Source of the DNA: CAVUWL01 sp963787415
Lineage (GTDB): Bacteria; Actinomycetota; Thermoleophilia; Solirubrobacterales; 70-9
Direction of reading: 5' to 3'
NCBI GenBank assembly: GCA_963787415.1
Contig: CAWBCO010000002.1
Span: 62,001 to 126,000, forward strand
DNA: 64,000 nucleotides
The notes beneath the pieces were generated by a model that saw only the letters and a list, made by a program, of their open reading frames with translations, searched no databases and was not told the DNA's origin. A program made the position numbers and the translations under genes. Position 1 is the stretch's first letter, and each line of letters begins with the position of its first letter. Below, one piece after another: positions 25,656 through 35,172 of the stretch.

Positions 25656-28091
25656 TCAACCCCCACGCGAGAGATTGCGCCGCTGCTCCGGGTGCGAGGC
25701 AAGATGGCGGTCGCGGCGAAGCCGGCGCAGCTGCTCGAGGCGCTCCGGGTTGGCGCCCTCCCGACGCTGGCGCAATCCCTCAGCTGCCTGACGGGGTCGC
25801 CCGATGACCCGACCCGGAATGCTGCCCGCAACATCGAGGCGCTGTCGATCGCGCTTGGTCGCTTTCTCGATCGCCACCTCGGCCGCCTCGCGATCCGGAC
25901 CACGCAGGGCTTCGAACTGAGCCCGGTCATATCCGGCTCGGTGGGCATGGTCGGCCGGATCCTTCGAACGCAGCAGCAGCTCGCGGTCCTCGGCCGCAAA
26001 GCGCTGCAGGTCGCGCCCGCTCCAGCGCTCGCCAAGACGGCGCTGGTTGTGGGCGACGTGCGCTACCAGAGCCTCGGCCCGTTCGAAGCGCTCCCCTGGC
26101 GCGCCCTGCTTTCTATCCGCCCCCTGCTCGCTGCCAGACTCCCTTGCCGGCGCGGTTCCCATTTCCGCGGGCTTCGCCTTTGTCGAAGGCCGCAGAGTTT
26201 TGGAGGACCGCTTGCTTCCTCGCTCCGCCTCCTGGGGCCCCGCTTCGGCCAGCGTCTGCTTGGCTTCCTGGTAGCGCTGATCGGCGAGAGCGCGAGCGCT
26301 GCTTTGCAGCGAGTCATTCGCCGTCTCCCGGGTCGCCGCACCGCCATCGGCGAGCCGCGTGCGGGCCAAATGCCAGCCGCGGCGACCGACACCCTTCAAG
26401 GTATTGCTGCCGCTCTGCGAGATCCGCCTCGCGATCGAGAAGCCAGCGAGGCCCGCGACGCTGAGGCCGTGGCCGGCGTGGCGGTCGGCTTCGCCGATGC
26501 TCATCCAGTCGATCAGCTGTGCCCGCTTTAGGAAAACCGCCCAGCTGAAGGCCGCTGAGAGCAGAAAGCCGGTGGCACTTCCCGCGGTCCCATCAACCTG
26601 GCCGAGGATCGAGATCCCTAGCAAAACGACCGAGAGGAAGGCCGCGTAGATCACCTTGGCGACCGTGGCGCCGAGGAGCGTCAGACCCCAGGTCTTAAAG
26701 GCTCGCCGTCCAGAGTCACCGAGCAGCGGGAAGAAAAGGGCGAACGGCGCCGCGAGAAGGAGGACAAAAGCGATCGCCGCCTGGCTGAAGAGACGAATCG
26801 CGAGCCAAGCCAGGAGCAATATCGCCCCAGCCAGCGCAATCGCGAATAGCGCCAGCATCGAGAGCCGCGTCAGCACACCATTGCCGCCCTGGGCGGCAAC
26901 TTTCGCCTTGTAGAGCTGATCGCCGTTGAAGTAGTTCCAAAGAGCTTCGCGGGCCGGACTGCCCGGCGAGGAGCGTAGGTAAAGGTCGATCACGCTCTTG
27001 GGCCGTCCGTAGCGCTTGCGGGCAAAGCCCGCGCAGGCTTCCTTGGCCTGGGTATTGCCAAGGTTGGAGAGCACCGCCAGCAGCGCCAGGGCGCCAAAGT
27101 CTGCGCAGAACTTTTCGTTTGACTTCTGGACTGCTTCTTCAGGCGGCGGCCCAAGCGCCCACTTCACATCGGAGAAGTCGAGGCCGGCGAACGGCACTTC
27201 GACCAGACGCGACCAGGTGGACGACATCGTTTCGGCATAGGTGCCGCTGGGCCGCGAAACCGAGCCGGACTGGGGAGCGCTGATCGCGGCGAGGGCCACT
27301 TCGTCGGATAGGCCAGCGAGCTGGCCGACCGATTCGCGCGGCTGATGAATCACCCAGAGACCGACGATCAGCATCGCGATGCCAGCCAGTGTCCCGGCCA
27401 CCCCTGCGGCAAGCTCGCGGCGCAGGAGACCCCTGTAGGCGAACCAGATCCCGCCGGCTACGACCGTCGCGGAGAGCCAGGGATCGGTGATCCCTTCATA
27501 GAGTCTCCCCAGCGCGGCAGAGATGTGGCTCATCGTCTGCCCGCTCGAGAAGGGGTTTAGGCCGAAGGCAAGCCCGAGCAGCTCCAGAACGAGCTTTAAG
27601 ACAAAGATCAGCCCCAGCCAGATCCCGTTAAGGACGGTGGCGAAGCCATAGAGGATGTCGTCGACCGGATGTGTGATCCCGGTGGAGATGAAGATGTCAA
27701 AGCCGTAATTTGACGCTGGGTAGTTACTCTCCGGGGTGCCGTCCGTTTCGCAGGCAAGCCGGGTTTCGCGGCTGCGAATCTGAGCGAGCTGATCACAGAC
27801 CGGATCGCGGATTCCCAGACCGCTGAGCGGATCGACCTGTCCGGTGGCACCGAGTTCCCGCGCCTCGGTATCGACGCCCACGCTGTCGGGGCTGAGCAGC
27901 TGACCGCCCTGGGGAGGAGGAGCGCTCGGCGACGGTTGGGCCCGGCCATGCTTGCCGTGCTCCACTGTTGTGCCGCCCGAGGCGTGAAGCGCGGCCGAGG
28001 CACCCGGTGCGTTGACGATCAGCCCTATACAGAGGCCCCCCAGGGCCATGCAGAGGCAACGAGCCTGGAGGCGCTCACGCCGCCGGCTCAT
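25656..28091 (-). CDS. TrbL/VirB6-like polytopic conjugation protein
   Basis: 811 residues: signal-like N-terminus (CLCMALGGLCIGLIVNAPGA), then about six to eight hydrophobic helices between residues ~200 and ~530 (e.g. WLGLIFVLKLVLELLGLAF, AIALAGAILLLAWLAIRLF) and a long charged hydrophilic tail rich in Arg, Glu and Ala. This is the layout of TrbL/VirB6 inner-membrane channel proteins. The start ATG at 28091 overlaps the virB4-like gene by 17 bp. The basic tail probably faces the cytoplasm. Confidence 0.82.
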   Translation of the reverse strand: MSRRRERLQARCLCMALGGLCIGLIVNAPGASAALHASGGTTVEHGKHGRAQPSPSAPPPQGGQLLSPDSVGVDTEARELGATGQVDPLSGLGIRDPVCDQLAQIRSRETRLACETDGTPESNYPASNYGFDIFISTGITHPVDDILYGFATVLNGIWLGLIFVLKLVLELLGLAFGLNPFSSGQTMSHISAALGRLYEGITDPWLSATVVAGGIWFAYRGLLRRELAAGVAGTLAGIAMLIVGLWVIHQPRESVGQLAGLSDEVALAAISAPQSGSVSRPSGTYAETMSSTWSRLVEVPFAGLDFSDVKWALGPPPEEAVQKSNEKFCADFGALALLAVLSNLGNTQAKEACAGFARKRYGRPKSVIDLYLRSSPGSPAREALWNYFNGDQLYKAKVAAQGGNGVLTRLSMLALFAIALAGAILLLAWLAIRLFSQAAIAFVLLLAAPFALFFPLLGDSGRRAFKTWGLTLLGATVAKVIYAAFLSVVLLGISILGQVDGTAGSATGFLLSAAFSWAVFLKRAQLIDWMSIGEADRHAGHGLSVAGLAGFSIARRISQSGSNTLKGVGRRGWHLARTRLADGGAATRETANDSLQSSARALADQRYQEAKQTLAEAGPQEAERGSKRSSKTLRPSTKAKPAEMGTAPARESGSEQGADRKQGAPGERFERAEALVAHVAHNQRRLGERWSGRDLQRFAAEDRELLLRSKDPADHAHRAGYDRAQFEALRGPDREAAEVAIEKATKRDRQRLDVAGSIPGRVIGRPRQAAEGLRQRREGANPERLEQLRRLRRDRHLASHPEQRRNLSRGG

Positions 28092-30555
28092 CGCCGTGCC
28101 CCACGTCGGCCCCTTCGCCACTCGACCTGCGCGGGGAAGGGGGGCCCGCGCGTCGCGGCGTCGTATCCAGCTCGCTAAGCAACCAGCGCGGCGGGTCGAT
28201 CTGGATCGGCGCGACCTGGCCTGAGAAGTCGCGAAAATAGCAGCGCCCCTCACGGTAGCCCAGCAGTCTCTGAGTCGCCGCTTCATCGTCGGGATCGAGG
28301 CGCAGGAGAGCGAGCGCCTTTTGCGCCTCGCTCTCCGTCTCTACACCGAAGGCAAAAAGCGCTCCGACCAAGGGCTCCAACTGCTCGGCGTCGCCCAGCA
28401 TCTGGGTGGCGAGGATCGGGGTGATGTTTTGGCTACGCCCCATGCGGGCGATCCGCTCCAGGAGCGCCCGCCCCTGGCTATCGGAGGTAAGAGCCCAGGC
28501 CTCATCCATCGCCAGCACGGCGTGACGTCCTGGGTCTGTTCCACAGAGACGGAGCGCGTAGGAGGCGAGCAGCCGCAGCACCGCGAGGCTGATCCGCTCC
28601 TCCTCCAGGAGCTCAGAGCGCGCCGTTCCGGCAAGCGGCAGCGTCAGGTTTCGGATCCGCAGCGAGACCACCTGCGCGTCGCCGACCTCAGCCATGCTGC
28701 TCTCGCCGGAGCCGAGCCCAAGCTTGGCGAGGCCGCTGGAGGCGTGCGCCTCCACGGCGCGGGCGGCCTCTGCCGCCTCAGCGCTGGGTGAGGCGGCCAT
28801 ACGGGCCAGTACCTCTCCTGTGCTGCGCGCGCCCTCGCCCACCCCCTCCGAGATCGCCAGCCGAAGCTGGGTCTGCCACTCCGGCTTCACCGGCGCCGGC
28901 AGGATCGAGACCAAGAAGTTGTAGGTCAGGTCCTCGCGGGTCTGCTCGGTACCGATTCGCATCGGATCGAGCAGACCGCGGTAGCGCTCATCGGGAGAGA
29001 GCTCGATCGTCTCGATTCGCTCCGAGACGCCCGGCAGGCGTTCAAGCGCATGGTCTCCCTTCGGGTCGATGTCGACAATCGGTCCCGAACCCTGCAGGAA
29101 TGCCTGATAGACGGCCAGCTCCAAAAAGATCGTCTTGCCCGAGCCGAGGCTCCCAGTGAGTAGGCAGGTGGGTGGGCGATTTCGCTGACAGGCCTCAGCT
29201 AAATCGAACTGGATCGGGGAGCGCGCGCCACCAAGGGTGTGACCGATGTAGGGGCCAATCTCTGAGCCGGCATGACTGATCGCGTGCGGAACCATTGCGC
29301 CGAGCTGGTCGGGCAGCAGGTGCTCCTTGTACTCGGGTAATGGGAATCTGGTGGCGGGAAGCGAGGCTAGGAAGAGACGGTGCTGCTCCCCTCCTGGGCG
29401 ATGCAGCTGGACACGTCCGTAGCTCTCACGCAGCCGCTCGACCCTTTCCTCGAGCTCCTCCTCGCTACGGCCCGCGACGGCAAGTGAAAGGGCGCTGCGA
29501 AGCAGTGGCGGACGATCGCCCCCGCCGAGCACCGCCTCCAATTCGCGTGCCGCCGCGGGTCGCTCGGCAGCTTCGATAGAGGGGCCATGATCGCCGGCTG
29601 ACTCCTCGCGGGCGATCTGATCGGCATCAATTTTTCGCTTTGCGACCTGTTTTCGAGCCTCGGGGTTGGCGAGGAACTCAACCGAGAGGGTTGCGTCGAC
29701 CGCGAAACCAAGCTCAAGTGGCGTGAACATCAGCTCCGCTGCCGGGCCAGGCACCAGGGCTTCCTCAGGCATCGCGCCCAAGACCAGAAGCGCCTGATGC
29801 GCACGGCCGCGCTCGGAGTCAATCGCCAGAGATCGACGCTCGACCGTAACGCGACTCTCGTGCAGGCGCAGAAGGTCATAGCCATAGGGCTGAAAGCGCT
29901 CCTCCCCACCGGAGTCGAGGAAGCTGAGCGCCTGCGGCGCGAAGCTCTGATCGGCGTCGGGCTCGCCGAGGCCGCGGGTGTAGGCGCGGCGAATCAGACC
30001 CGCCAATCGCTGGGATCCCACCCGGGTACATTCCAGATAGCCGAGCACCCGCTCAAATGCCGCCGCCTCCTCGCGACGAAGCGCCGCGATCTGGCGAAAT
30101 CCCAATCCGCCTGCCTCCTCGAATCCGAACCGCTCGGCGACCGCGGTCCACATGGCGCTTACTCCCTCGATCGCGGCCGCCAGCGCTCCGCCTCCACCAG
30201 GCGGCGCCAGACGCAGGGCGAGGTAGATCTCAGGGCGCAGCGCTTCGCGTTTTTCGAATTGGGAGCGATGCTCGACGATGTGATCCAAGAAGCGCTCCCG
30301 CTGTCCGTGGCGGGGGTCGAGCGTGCTGAGCGCACGGCGCTGATAGGCCTCCGCGTCAAAGGCACGCGCCACGCGGAGAATCTGAAAGTCGGCGCCGATC
30401 GAGTAGGCAAAGGCCTCCAGGCGTTCGCCTATCTCGATCTTTCGTGCAACCGAGAGCCCGGGGTAGCTTTGGCCCTCGAGCTCATAGACCGCCCAGGCCT
30501 CACTCGGGGTACGGAGCACCAGGTTTCCCCAGAAGAAGTAGTGCGGCGCTCTCAC
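28075..30555 (-). CDS. VirB4/TraC-like secretion ATPase
   Basis: The energy-supplying ATPase of the secretion apparatus, 826 residues. The N-terminal half is the VirB4 interaction domain. The C-terminal RecA-like half has Walker A GSLGSGKTIF near residue 470, VDIDPKGDHAL, Walker B VLAMDEAWAL near 682 and the ATQMLGD sensor segment. Its start overlaps the TcpE-like stop by 4 bp. Confidence 0.92.
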   Translation of the reverse strand: MRAPHYFFWGNLVLRTPSEAWAVYELEGQSYPGLSVARKIEIGERLEAFAYSIGADFQILRVARAFDAEAYQRRALSTLDPRHGQRERFLDHIVEHRSQFEKREALRPEIYLALRLAPPGGGGALAAAIEGVSAMWTAVAERFGFEEAGGLGFRQIAALRREEAAAFERVLGYLECTRVGSQRLAGLIRRAYTRGLGEPDADQSFAPQALSFLDSGGEERFQPYGYDLLRLHESRVTVERRSLAIDSERGRAHQALLVLGAMPEEALVPGPAAELMFTPLELGFAVDATLSVEFLANPEARKQVAKRKIDADQIAREESAGDHGPSIEAAERPAAARELEAVLGGGDRPPLLRSALSLAVAGRSEEELEERVERLRESYGRVQLHRPGGEQHRLFLASLPATRFPLPEYKEHLLPDQLGAMVPHAISHAGSEIGPYIGHTLGGARSPIQFDLAEACQRNRPPTCLLTGSLGSGKTIFLELAVYQAFLQGSGPIVDIDPKGDHALERLPGVSERIETIELSPDERYRGLLDPMRIGTEQTREDLTYNFLVSILPAPVKPEWQTQLRLAISEGVGEGARSTGEVLARMAASPSAEAAEAARAVEAHASSGLAKLGLGSGESSMAEVGDAQVVSLRIRNLTLPLAGTARSELLEEERISLAVLRLLASYALRLCGTDPGRHAVLAMDEAWALTSDSQGRALLERIARMGRSQNITPILATQMLGDAEQLEPLVGALFAFGVETESEAQKALALLRLDPDDEAATQRLLGYREGRCYFRDFSGQVAPIQIDPPRWLLSELDTTPRRAGPPSPRRSSGEGADVGHGDEPAA

Positions 30556-31205
30556 GAAGACCCCGGCTCGGCCTCGAAGATCACGGTCCTCCCGGCAGGG
30601 ATCTCCAGCGTCTTGCCTCGATTGAGCGGCGGACCGCCCAGCGGGCGAACCCGCCAGCGGCGGGCGCTTGCCGCCCGTTGCTGACTGTTTGCGCCGGCGA
30701 GCGGCGGAATCCCCTCCAAGCTCACCTCAACCGGGTAGCGAAGCAGTACCCGGGCCGGACCGTGGAGGCGACCGCGCGGGTAGTTGGGGCCGTAGAGGTC
30801 CGCTGCGACCGTGAGCGGACCGAGCGGCACCAACGAGCTGCCCTGTGGTGGGCAGCGGCGCAGACCGGCAATGATCCGAGGGCGCAGGCGCCAAACGGCG
30901 AGTGCTGCCAGCGCCCGGTGGGGCGAGCGCCCATCGAGCTCCCAGCGCGAGAGCGCCCAGGCGCCGGCGACCGGCAGCGCCAGCAGCCGCAGCGAGGCAG
31001 GCAGTGCACCCACGGCGAGGCCGATCAGCGGTAGGCGACCAAGCACAGCGAGCATCGCCAGGCAGGCCAGCCAGTAGCCGATGCTGCGCAGCTCCAGCCC
31101 TCCGGGCAGGGGCAGCCGCCAGTTCTGGATCCGGTAAATCCGCCAACGGCGGCGAAAGACGACCCGGTAGGAGCGCACGATCTTGCGCGATGTCTGCTCG
31201 GACAT
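30552..31205 (-). CDS. TcpE-like conjugation membrane protein
   Basis: A protein of 217 residues with RIYRIQNWRLPLPGGLELRS near the N-terminus followed by two close hydrophobic helices (residues ~45-85), the hallmark of the TcpE family, then a soluble tail. It is located just upstream of virB4 as in other Gram-positive conjugative elements. Candidate starts are TTG 31211, GTG 31208 and ATG 31205; I use the ATG. Confidence 0.78.
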   Translation of the reverse strand: MSEQTSRKIVRSYRVVFRRRWRIYRIQNWRLPLPGGLELRSIGYWLACLAMLAVLGRLPLIGLAVGALPASLRLLALPVAGAWALSRWELDGRSPHRALAALAVWRLRPRIIAGLRRCPPQGSSLVPLGPLTVAADLYGPNYPRGRLHGPARVLLRYPVEVSLEGIPPLAGANSQQRAASARRWRVRPLGGPPLNRGKTLEIPAGRTVIFEAEPGSS

Positions 31206-31212
31206 CACCAAC

Positions 31213-31593
31213 TCACAGAACCGTGTTGGCGATCTGCTTGGCGAGCGACTCGATCGAGGTCGGCGCCAGCAGGAAGATCAGCCCGATCAGGGTGATCAGA
31301 ATGATCCCGAAGGAGGCACCCACATTGCGCGAGGCGAGTGCCCCGATCAATAAACAGCCCCCGAGCACGATCAGCACCGGCACCGCCCAGTTGGTGAGAA
31401 GTGTCCCGAGGCGATTTCCAGCGCCACTCACATTGCCCGCACCTTCGCTGGCGCTGAGCGACTTGGTCACCGCTGCCTCGGCACTCGCCAAGGCGCCGAG
31501 CGGCGCTGAACCAGGCGGCGCGGTTGGGGCTGCGCCGAGCAGCGCCACCGCGAGGAGCGCCGATGCTCCCGTGGTAATGAGTCTTCCCTTCAT
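31213..31593 (-). CDS. Pilin-like / VirB2-type small membrane protein
   Basis: 126 residues: a signal peptide (ITTGASALLAVALLGAAPTA), a short polar stretch and two membrane helices (AVPVLIVLGGCLLIGALAS and GIILITLIGLIFLLAP). This is the shape of VirB2/TrbC pilin precursors and of Gram-positive equivalents. A GGAGG site precedes the ATG at 31593. Sequence identity to known pilins cannot be judged by eye. Confidence 0.68.
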   Translation of the reverse strand: MKGRLITTGASALLAVALLGAAPTAPPGSAPLGALASAEAAVTKSLSASEGAGNVSGAGNRLGTLLTNWAVPVLIVLGGCLLIGALASRNVGASFGIILITLIGLIFLLAPTSIESLAKQIANTVL

Positions 31594-31621
31594 CTCTTGC
31601 CTCCATTTCGTTTTTGCATGG

Positions 31622-32497
31622 TCAGCTCGAGGTCGGGATGACCTCGATGAAGTCGACGTAGGGCCGCTCGCGATAGGCAATGCCCAGTTCGTAGGTGAGC
31701 GTGTAGGTGGCGCCGCGGCGATCGGCGGCGCTGACGGTGATCAGCACGGCACCCGAGCCCGGAGCCCCGACCCAGGCGATCTGATCGACGCTGCGAAGCG
31801 CCAGGGTGATGGTGGGCAGGGTGACGACAGCTCCGCGAGTCAGGTCCGCCTTCAGGTTCTCAGCCGAGCCCGCCAGGTAGTTGCGGATCACCCGCTTGAC
31901 AACTTCGGTCACGGCGGGATCGGAGACCTCCTCGCCGGTCGTTGCCGCAGAGGCTGTATCCACCGAAGGGGCACCGACAAAGCTCGGGTAGCTGAGCAGT
32001 GAGAGCGGCTGCCCAGTGGGGTGGCGCACCGTCACCGCCAGGTACAGCGGCGTCCGCTGGGTGGAGACCTCTGCGGCGATCGTGATCACCCGGCCTCCGA
32101 TCAGCGCCGGCTGATCGGAGGCGACCTCGGTCCAGAGCACCCGCTGGATGCCTGAGGCGGCGATGAAGCCGGCTCCCGATTCCAACCCGCTCGAAACGAA
32201 GGGAGCAAGCGCCCTGGCGCGGGCACCGGGTCGATCGGCGTCATATGTCAGGTAGGCACGAGCGAACTGAAGAGCGAAGTCCTGGCTGGGGAGATCGGCG
32301 CTGGCTGGGGCTCGTGGGCTCAAAGACGGAGGCGAGGAGAACAGCGAGCGCAGGCCGAGTGTGACCAATAGGCCAAGCGCAGCCATAGTGAGGTAGCGCG
32401 GCCCCAGCGCTCGCAGCCGGGCAAGGCGGAGGCTCTGACCGTCGCGACTGCCTAAAGCGGCGGGCAGGGGAATCCGCTTGTCGGCAGTCCCAGGCAT
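31622..32497 (-). CDS. TcpC-like conjugation protein (VirB8 fold)
   Basis: 291 residues with one membrane helix (YLTMAALGLLVTLGLRSLF) and two NTF2-like domains: the first around DFALQFARAYLTYDADRPGA, the second around DPAVTEVVKRVIRNYLAG to the end. That double-domain form is typical of TcpC, a core channel subunit of Gram-positive conjugation. It overlaps no neighbour but is spaced 2 bp from the Pro-rich gene upstream. Confidence 0.82.
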   Translation of the reverse strand: MPGTADKRIPLPAALGSRDGQSLRLARLRALGPRYLTMAALGLLVTLGLRSLFSSPPSLSPRAPASADLPSQDFALQFARAYLTYDADRPGARARALAPFVSSGLESGAGFIAASGIQRVLWTEVASDQPALIGGRVITIAAEVSTQRTPLYLAVTVRHPTGQPLSLLSYPSFVGAPSVDTASAATTGEEVSDPAVTEVVKRVIRNYLAGSAENLKADLTRGAVVTLPTITLALRSVDQIAWVGAPGSGAVLITVSAADRRGATYTLTYELGIAYRERPYVDFIEVIPTSS

Positions 32498-32499
32498 CG

Positions 32500-33111
32500 C
32501 TAGCGCTCGAAGCCGAAGTCCTCCCGCCCGGCCGAGCCGCCCGCGCCGCGGGGGGACGGCGGGGGCGGGCTCGGGGGGAGGGCAGCCTGAGCCGGGCTGG
32601 CTTGGGGGGGCGGCTCTGGGGTTGCCACTGGCGAGCCAACCGGCGCCTGCGTTGCTGTGGGTTCGCGCTCGGACTCGCTTTGGTGGATCTCCCGCGGCCG
32701 CCGGCTTGCCTTTGTGGGGCGGGGCCGGGGCTCTGGCTTGAGGACGCGGGGACGGGGTGGCGCCGGTTGGGCGGTCGGCGCCGGTGCCTTCCTCGCTGGT
32801 CTCTTGACCAGCGAGGAGAGCGGGAATGTCTGATCGGGCTGGGGGCGTACCGAGGGTGAGCTGGAGAGCTCCAGCGCGCCCAGCGTGGCGGCGGTAACGG
32901 CGCCAAGGCCGAGAACCGCGAACCTACGGGCACCCACCGGGGATCCGATCGGACGCGCGGAGACCGCTGGTGGGGACTCATCATCTGGCTCCCGCGCGTT
33001 GGGTGCTGCCGTGGACTCTTGGTCCCCGGCAGCGATCGGCTCCTCGGCGGCGAGTGACTCCTCACCGAGCACGAAGACATCGTTTTGGTTTCGTCCTATC
33101 GTCCGTTTCAC
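32500..33111 (-). CDS. Single-pass Pro-rich membrane protein with FGF tail
   Basis: 203 residues: acidic cytoplasmic N-terminus, one helix (FAVLGLGAVTAATLGALEL), then about 110 residues dominated by Pro, Ala, Arg and Glu and a terminal REDFGFER. Start GTG at 33111. The same kind of tail (TESFGFHG) ends the neighbouring membrane protein, so the FGF end looks like a shared signal. Function unknown; location suggests a wall-spanning part of the secretion system. Confidence 0.65.
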   Translation of the reverse strand: MKRTIGRNQNDVFVLGEESLAAEEPIAAGDQESTAAPNAREPDDESPPAVSARPIGSPVGARRFAVLGLGAVTAATLGALELSSSPSVRPQPDQTFPLSSLVKRPARKAPAPTAQPAPPRPRVLKPEPRPRPTKASRRPREIHQSESEREPTATQAPVGSPVATPEPPPQASPAQAALPPSPPPPSPRGAGGSAGREDFGFER

Positions 33112-33168
33112 TTCGACGACAAGACGTGGGAGAGGGGAAATCGATACCCCCCCTTTGAACTTTTTTAG

Positions 33169-34284
33169 CTAGCCGTGAAAACCGAAGGACTCGGTACCGC
33201 TCTTGCCCGCAGCGGAGCCTGAGCTGGAGCCCGCGGAAGACGATGACGGAGAACTCCCTGTGGAGGCGGGAGCAGAGGCGGCAGTTTCGGTACTCGGCGG
33301 CGAGCTGCTCTCGATCCCAAACTGGGTCTCACCCTGTTGAGTCGGAGTTTCGCTCGGCGGGGATTCGGCAGGGGGAGCGGCCGGCGTTGATTGTGGGTGG
33401 CTCGATTCGTTGGCATGATCGGGGTTCGGTTCGGGAGCGGGAGAGGCCTTGCTTTCGGGGGCAGGCGTGGGACTCGGCGTCGACACCGGGGGTTGGGAGA
33501 TCGGCTCAGAAACCGTCTTCACCTTCGGCGCCGGCGAATGGTGAGTCGGTGAGGGCGGCGGCGCGCTGATTCCGATTCCAGGCCCGACGATCCCGGTCGC
33601 GAGACAGGTTGCGGTGGTGGCGACACCAGCGGTGCAGACCGCAGCGATCTTCTGGGCGCTGCCGGCCAGCGCACCGGCACTTCCGCCGTCGCTGGGTTGA
33701 AGTGCGCCGGTTGATTTGAAGGCCGCAAGGCGAAGCTTTGCGGCAACCCCCTGCGCAGCGTGTGCCACCTCGCCTAACCAGCGCTGGAGATGATCGATGA
33801 CTCCAACCCTGGCGGCGACCTGATCGGTTGCAAAACCCGCGAGCGCCAAAGCGCCGCCCAGCTCGTGCAGGTTTTCGTGAAACCGGGTCAGAAACGCGCG
33901 GCAGGAGCCGCAGTGTTGGAAGTGGGTATGGAGGATCCGTTCCTCGGCCTCGCTGGCCAGACCGCTGGCCTCCCTGTCAAAGAGCGACCGACTGGCAAGC
34001 TGTTGCATCTCGGGACAGAACTCGGCGGCATCGATCGATTCGAGGCGAATTCTGACCTGCCGCGTGGCGCGCTGCAGCAGTTGTTTGGCCGCCGGAAGGC
34101 TGACCCCAAAGTGATCGGCGATCTCGCGAGCCTTAAACCCGCGACCGAAACGCAGGACGATGACCTCGCGGTAGTTGCCACGCATTCGACCAAGCGCCTC
34201 GGTGAGGCGAACCGAATCCTCATGGATCTCGGCGAGCTCAGCGGGTGTCGGATTGAAGGTTGGAGCCTCCGCCACCGCCTGCAA
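33169..34284 (-). CDS. Sigma region 4 fused to zinc-finger anti-sigma-like and membrane domains
   Basis: 371 residues. Residues ~1-85 are a sigma-70 region 4 (LGRMRGNYREVIVLRFGRGF, KAREIADHFGVSLPAAKQLL). Next is a zinc-finger-like HTHFQHCGSCRAF segment as in anti-sigma factors, a hydrophobic helix (IAAVCTAGVATTATCLATGI), and a ~140-residue Pro/Ser/Thr-rich tail ending TESFGFHG. The matching region 2 is in another frame just upstream (34238-34579). TTG 34284 is the likely start if translated separately. Either a frameshift has split one sigma gene or two coupled products are made. Confidence 0.65.
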   Translation of the reverse strand: MQAVAEAPTFNPTPAELAEIHEDSVRLTEALGRMRGNYREVIVLRFGRGFKAREIADHFGVSLPAAKQLLQRATRQVRIRLESIDAAEFCPEMQQLASRSLFDREASGLASEAEERILHTHFQHCGSCRAFLTRFHENLHELGGALALAGFATDQVAARVGVIDHLQRWLGEVAHAAQGVAAKLRLAAFKSTGALQPSDGGSAGALAGSAQKIAAVCTAGVATTATCLATGIVGPGIGISAPPPSPTHHSPAPKVKTVSEPISQPPVSTPSPTPAPESKASPAPEPNPDHANESSHPQSTPAAPPAESPPSETPTQQGETQFGIESSSPPSTETAASAPASTGSSPSSSSAGSSSGSAAGKSGTESFGFHG

Positions 34285-34579
34285 GCGGTACGGTCGGTCT
34301 CAGTGCCCGAGATCGCAGCTCATCAATCGCCGCATTTCGCACACTGGTGAAGAAGGCGGCGCGCAGGTTTCGCGGCCCCCGTCCGGCCTCGATCTGGCAA
34401 TGAAGGCGGATCAATACATCCGAAACCGCATCCTCGACGTCGGCGCGAGACAGAGTGCCGTCGAAGTGCTTGGCAAGGTAGCGCTCGCCGAGTCCCCGTA
34501 ACTCTTCGCATTCGCGTTCAAATCTGGCTGCCGCACGGCGGCTGGGCAGGCTACGAAGGATGGCCGAGGCGGCCTCCAT
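34238..34579 (-). CDS. Sigma region 2 fragment, out of frame with the next gene
   Basis: 113 residues: LGERYLAKHFDGTLSRADVE and DAVSDVLIRLH followed by RAAFFTSVRNAAIDELRSRA form an ECF sigma region 2. The frame then runs into a Gly-rich end (PLAGGGGGSNLQ) and stops 47 bp inside the next reading frame, which supplies region 4. A one-base indel around 34260-34310 would join them. Alone it would bind core polymerase but lack -35 recognition. Confidence 0.6.
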   Translation of the reverse strand: MEAASAILRSLPSRRAAARFERECEELRGLGERYLAKHFDGTLSRADVEDAVSDVLIRLHCQIEAGRGPRNLRAAFFTSVRNAAIDELRSRALRPTVPLAGGGGGSNLQSDTR

Positions 34580-34800
34580 TAGAGCTTGCCCCCTTTATCG
34601 AGTCGGCGGGTGGATATCGCCCCTTGATACAGACCGCTTCGGTTCATCAGCTCCAAGACGTTGGTAGAAGCGGTTTCGATACCCCATGACCAAAACTCTT
34701 TTAAATCCAAGGCGAACCTCCCGGTCCCTTGTTCGGATCTGAGAATAGCTCGGGGAGGGGCGAGCGACAACCGCGCTCACCCCTCCCAAAGCGCCCGAGG

Positions 34801-35154
34801 CTAGGACGCCTCGGTCTCCAAAAGCGACTCGGGATCGCCGTTTGCAGAGCGGCGGCCTTTGCCGTCGGAGAGGAAGTCGACCCGATCTGCTGCGATCGAG
34901 TATTCGGAGCGCTTTGCTCCATCATCGGCCTCCCACTCGCGGAAACGCAGCTGGCCTGCGACGGCCACCTGGCGACCCTTTGTGAGGTACTGGGTGCAGG
35001 TCTCGGCCTGGCGACCAAAGACCGAAACGTTGATGTAGAGGGGCGACCCGGTGCGACCGTTCTCCGCCATTCGAATGCGGCAGACCTTGGTCTTCTCGCC
35101 CTCTCGCAGGTCGGGATCCTTGGTCAAGGCACCAACCAGGGTTACTGAGTTCAT
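34801..35154 (-). CDS. ssb: Single-stranded DNA-binding protein, copy 1
   Basis: A 117-residue OB-fold SSB: MNSVTLVGALTKDPDLR, PLYINVSVFGRQAE and TKGRQVAVAGQLRFREWE. It lacks the acidic DDDIPF-type tip of housekeeping SSBs. Preceded by a leader hairpin and followed by the sigma genes. Presumably protects transferred single-stranded DNA; shares layout with copies at 39751 and 41281. Confidence 0.85.
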   Translation of the reverse strand: MNSVTLVGALTKDPDLREGEKTKVCRIRMAENGRTGSPLYINVSVFGRQAETCTQYLTKGRQVAVAGQLRFREWEADDGAKRSEYSIAADRVDFLSDGKGRRSANGDPESLLETEAS

Positions 35155-35172
35155 CTCACACTTCTCCTTCCA

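Noticed and set aside
25461..26531. 356-codon plus-strand frame
   Set aside because: Lies opposite the VirB6-like and VirB8-like genes and has no recognisable domain.
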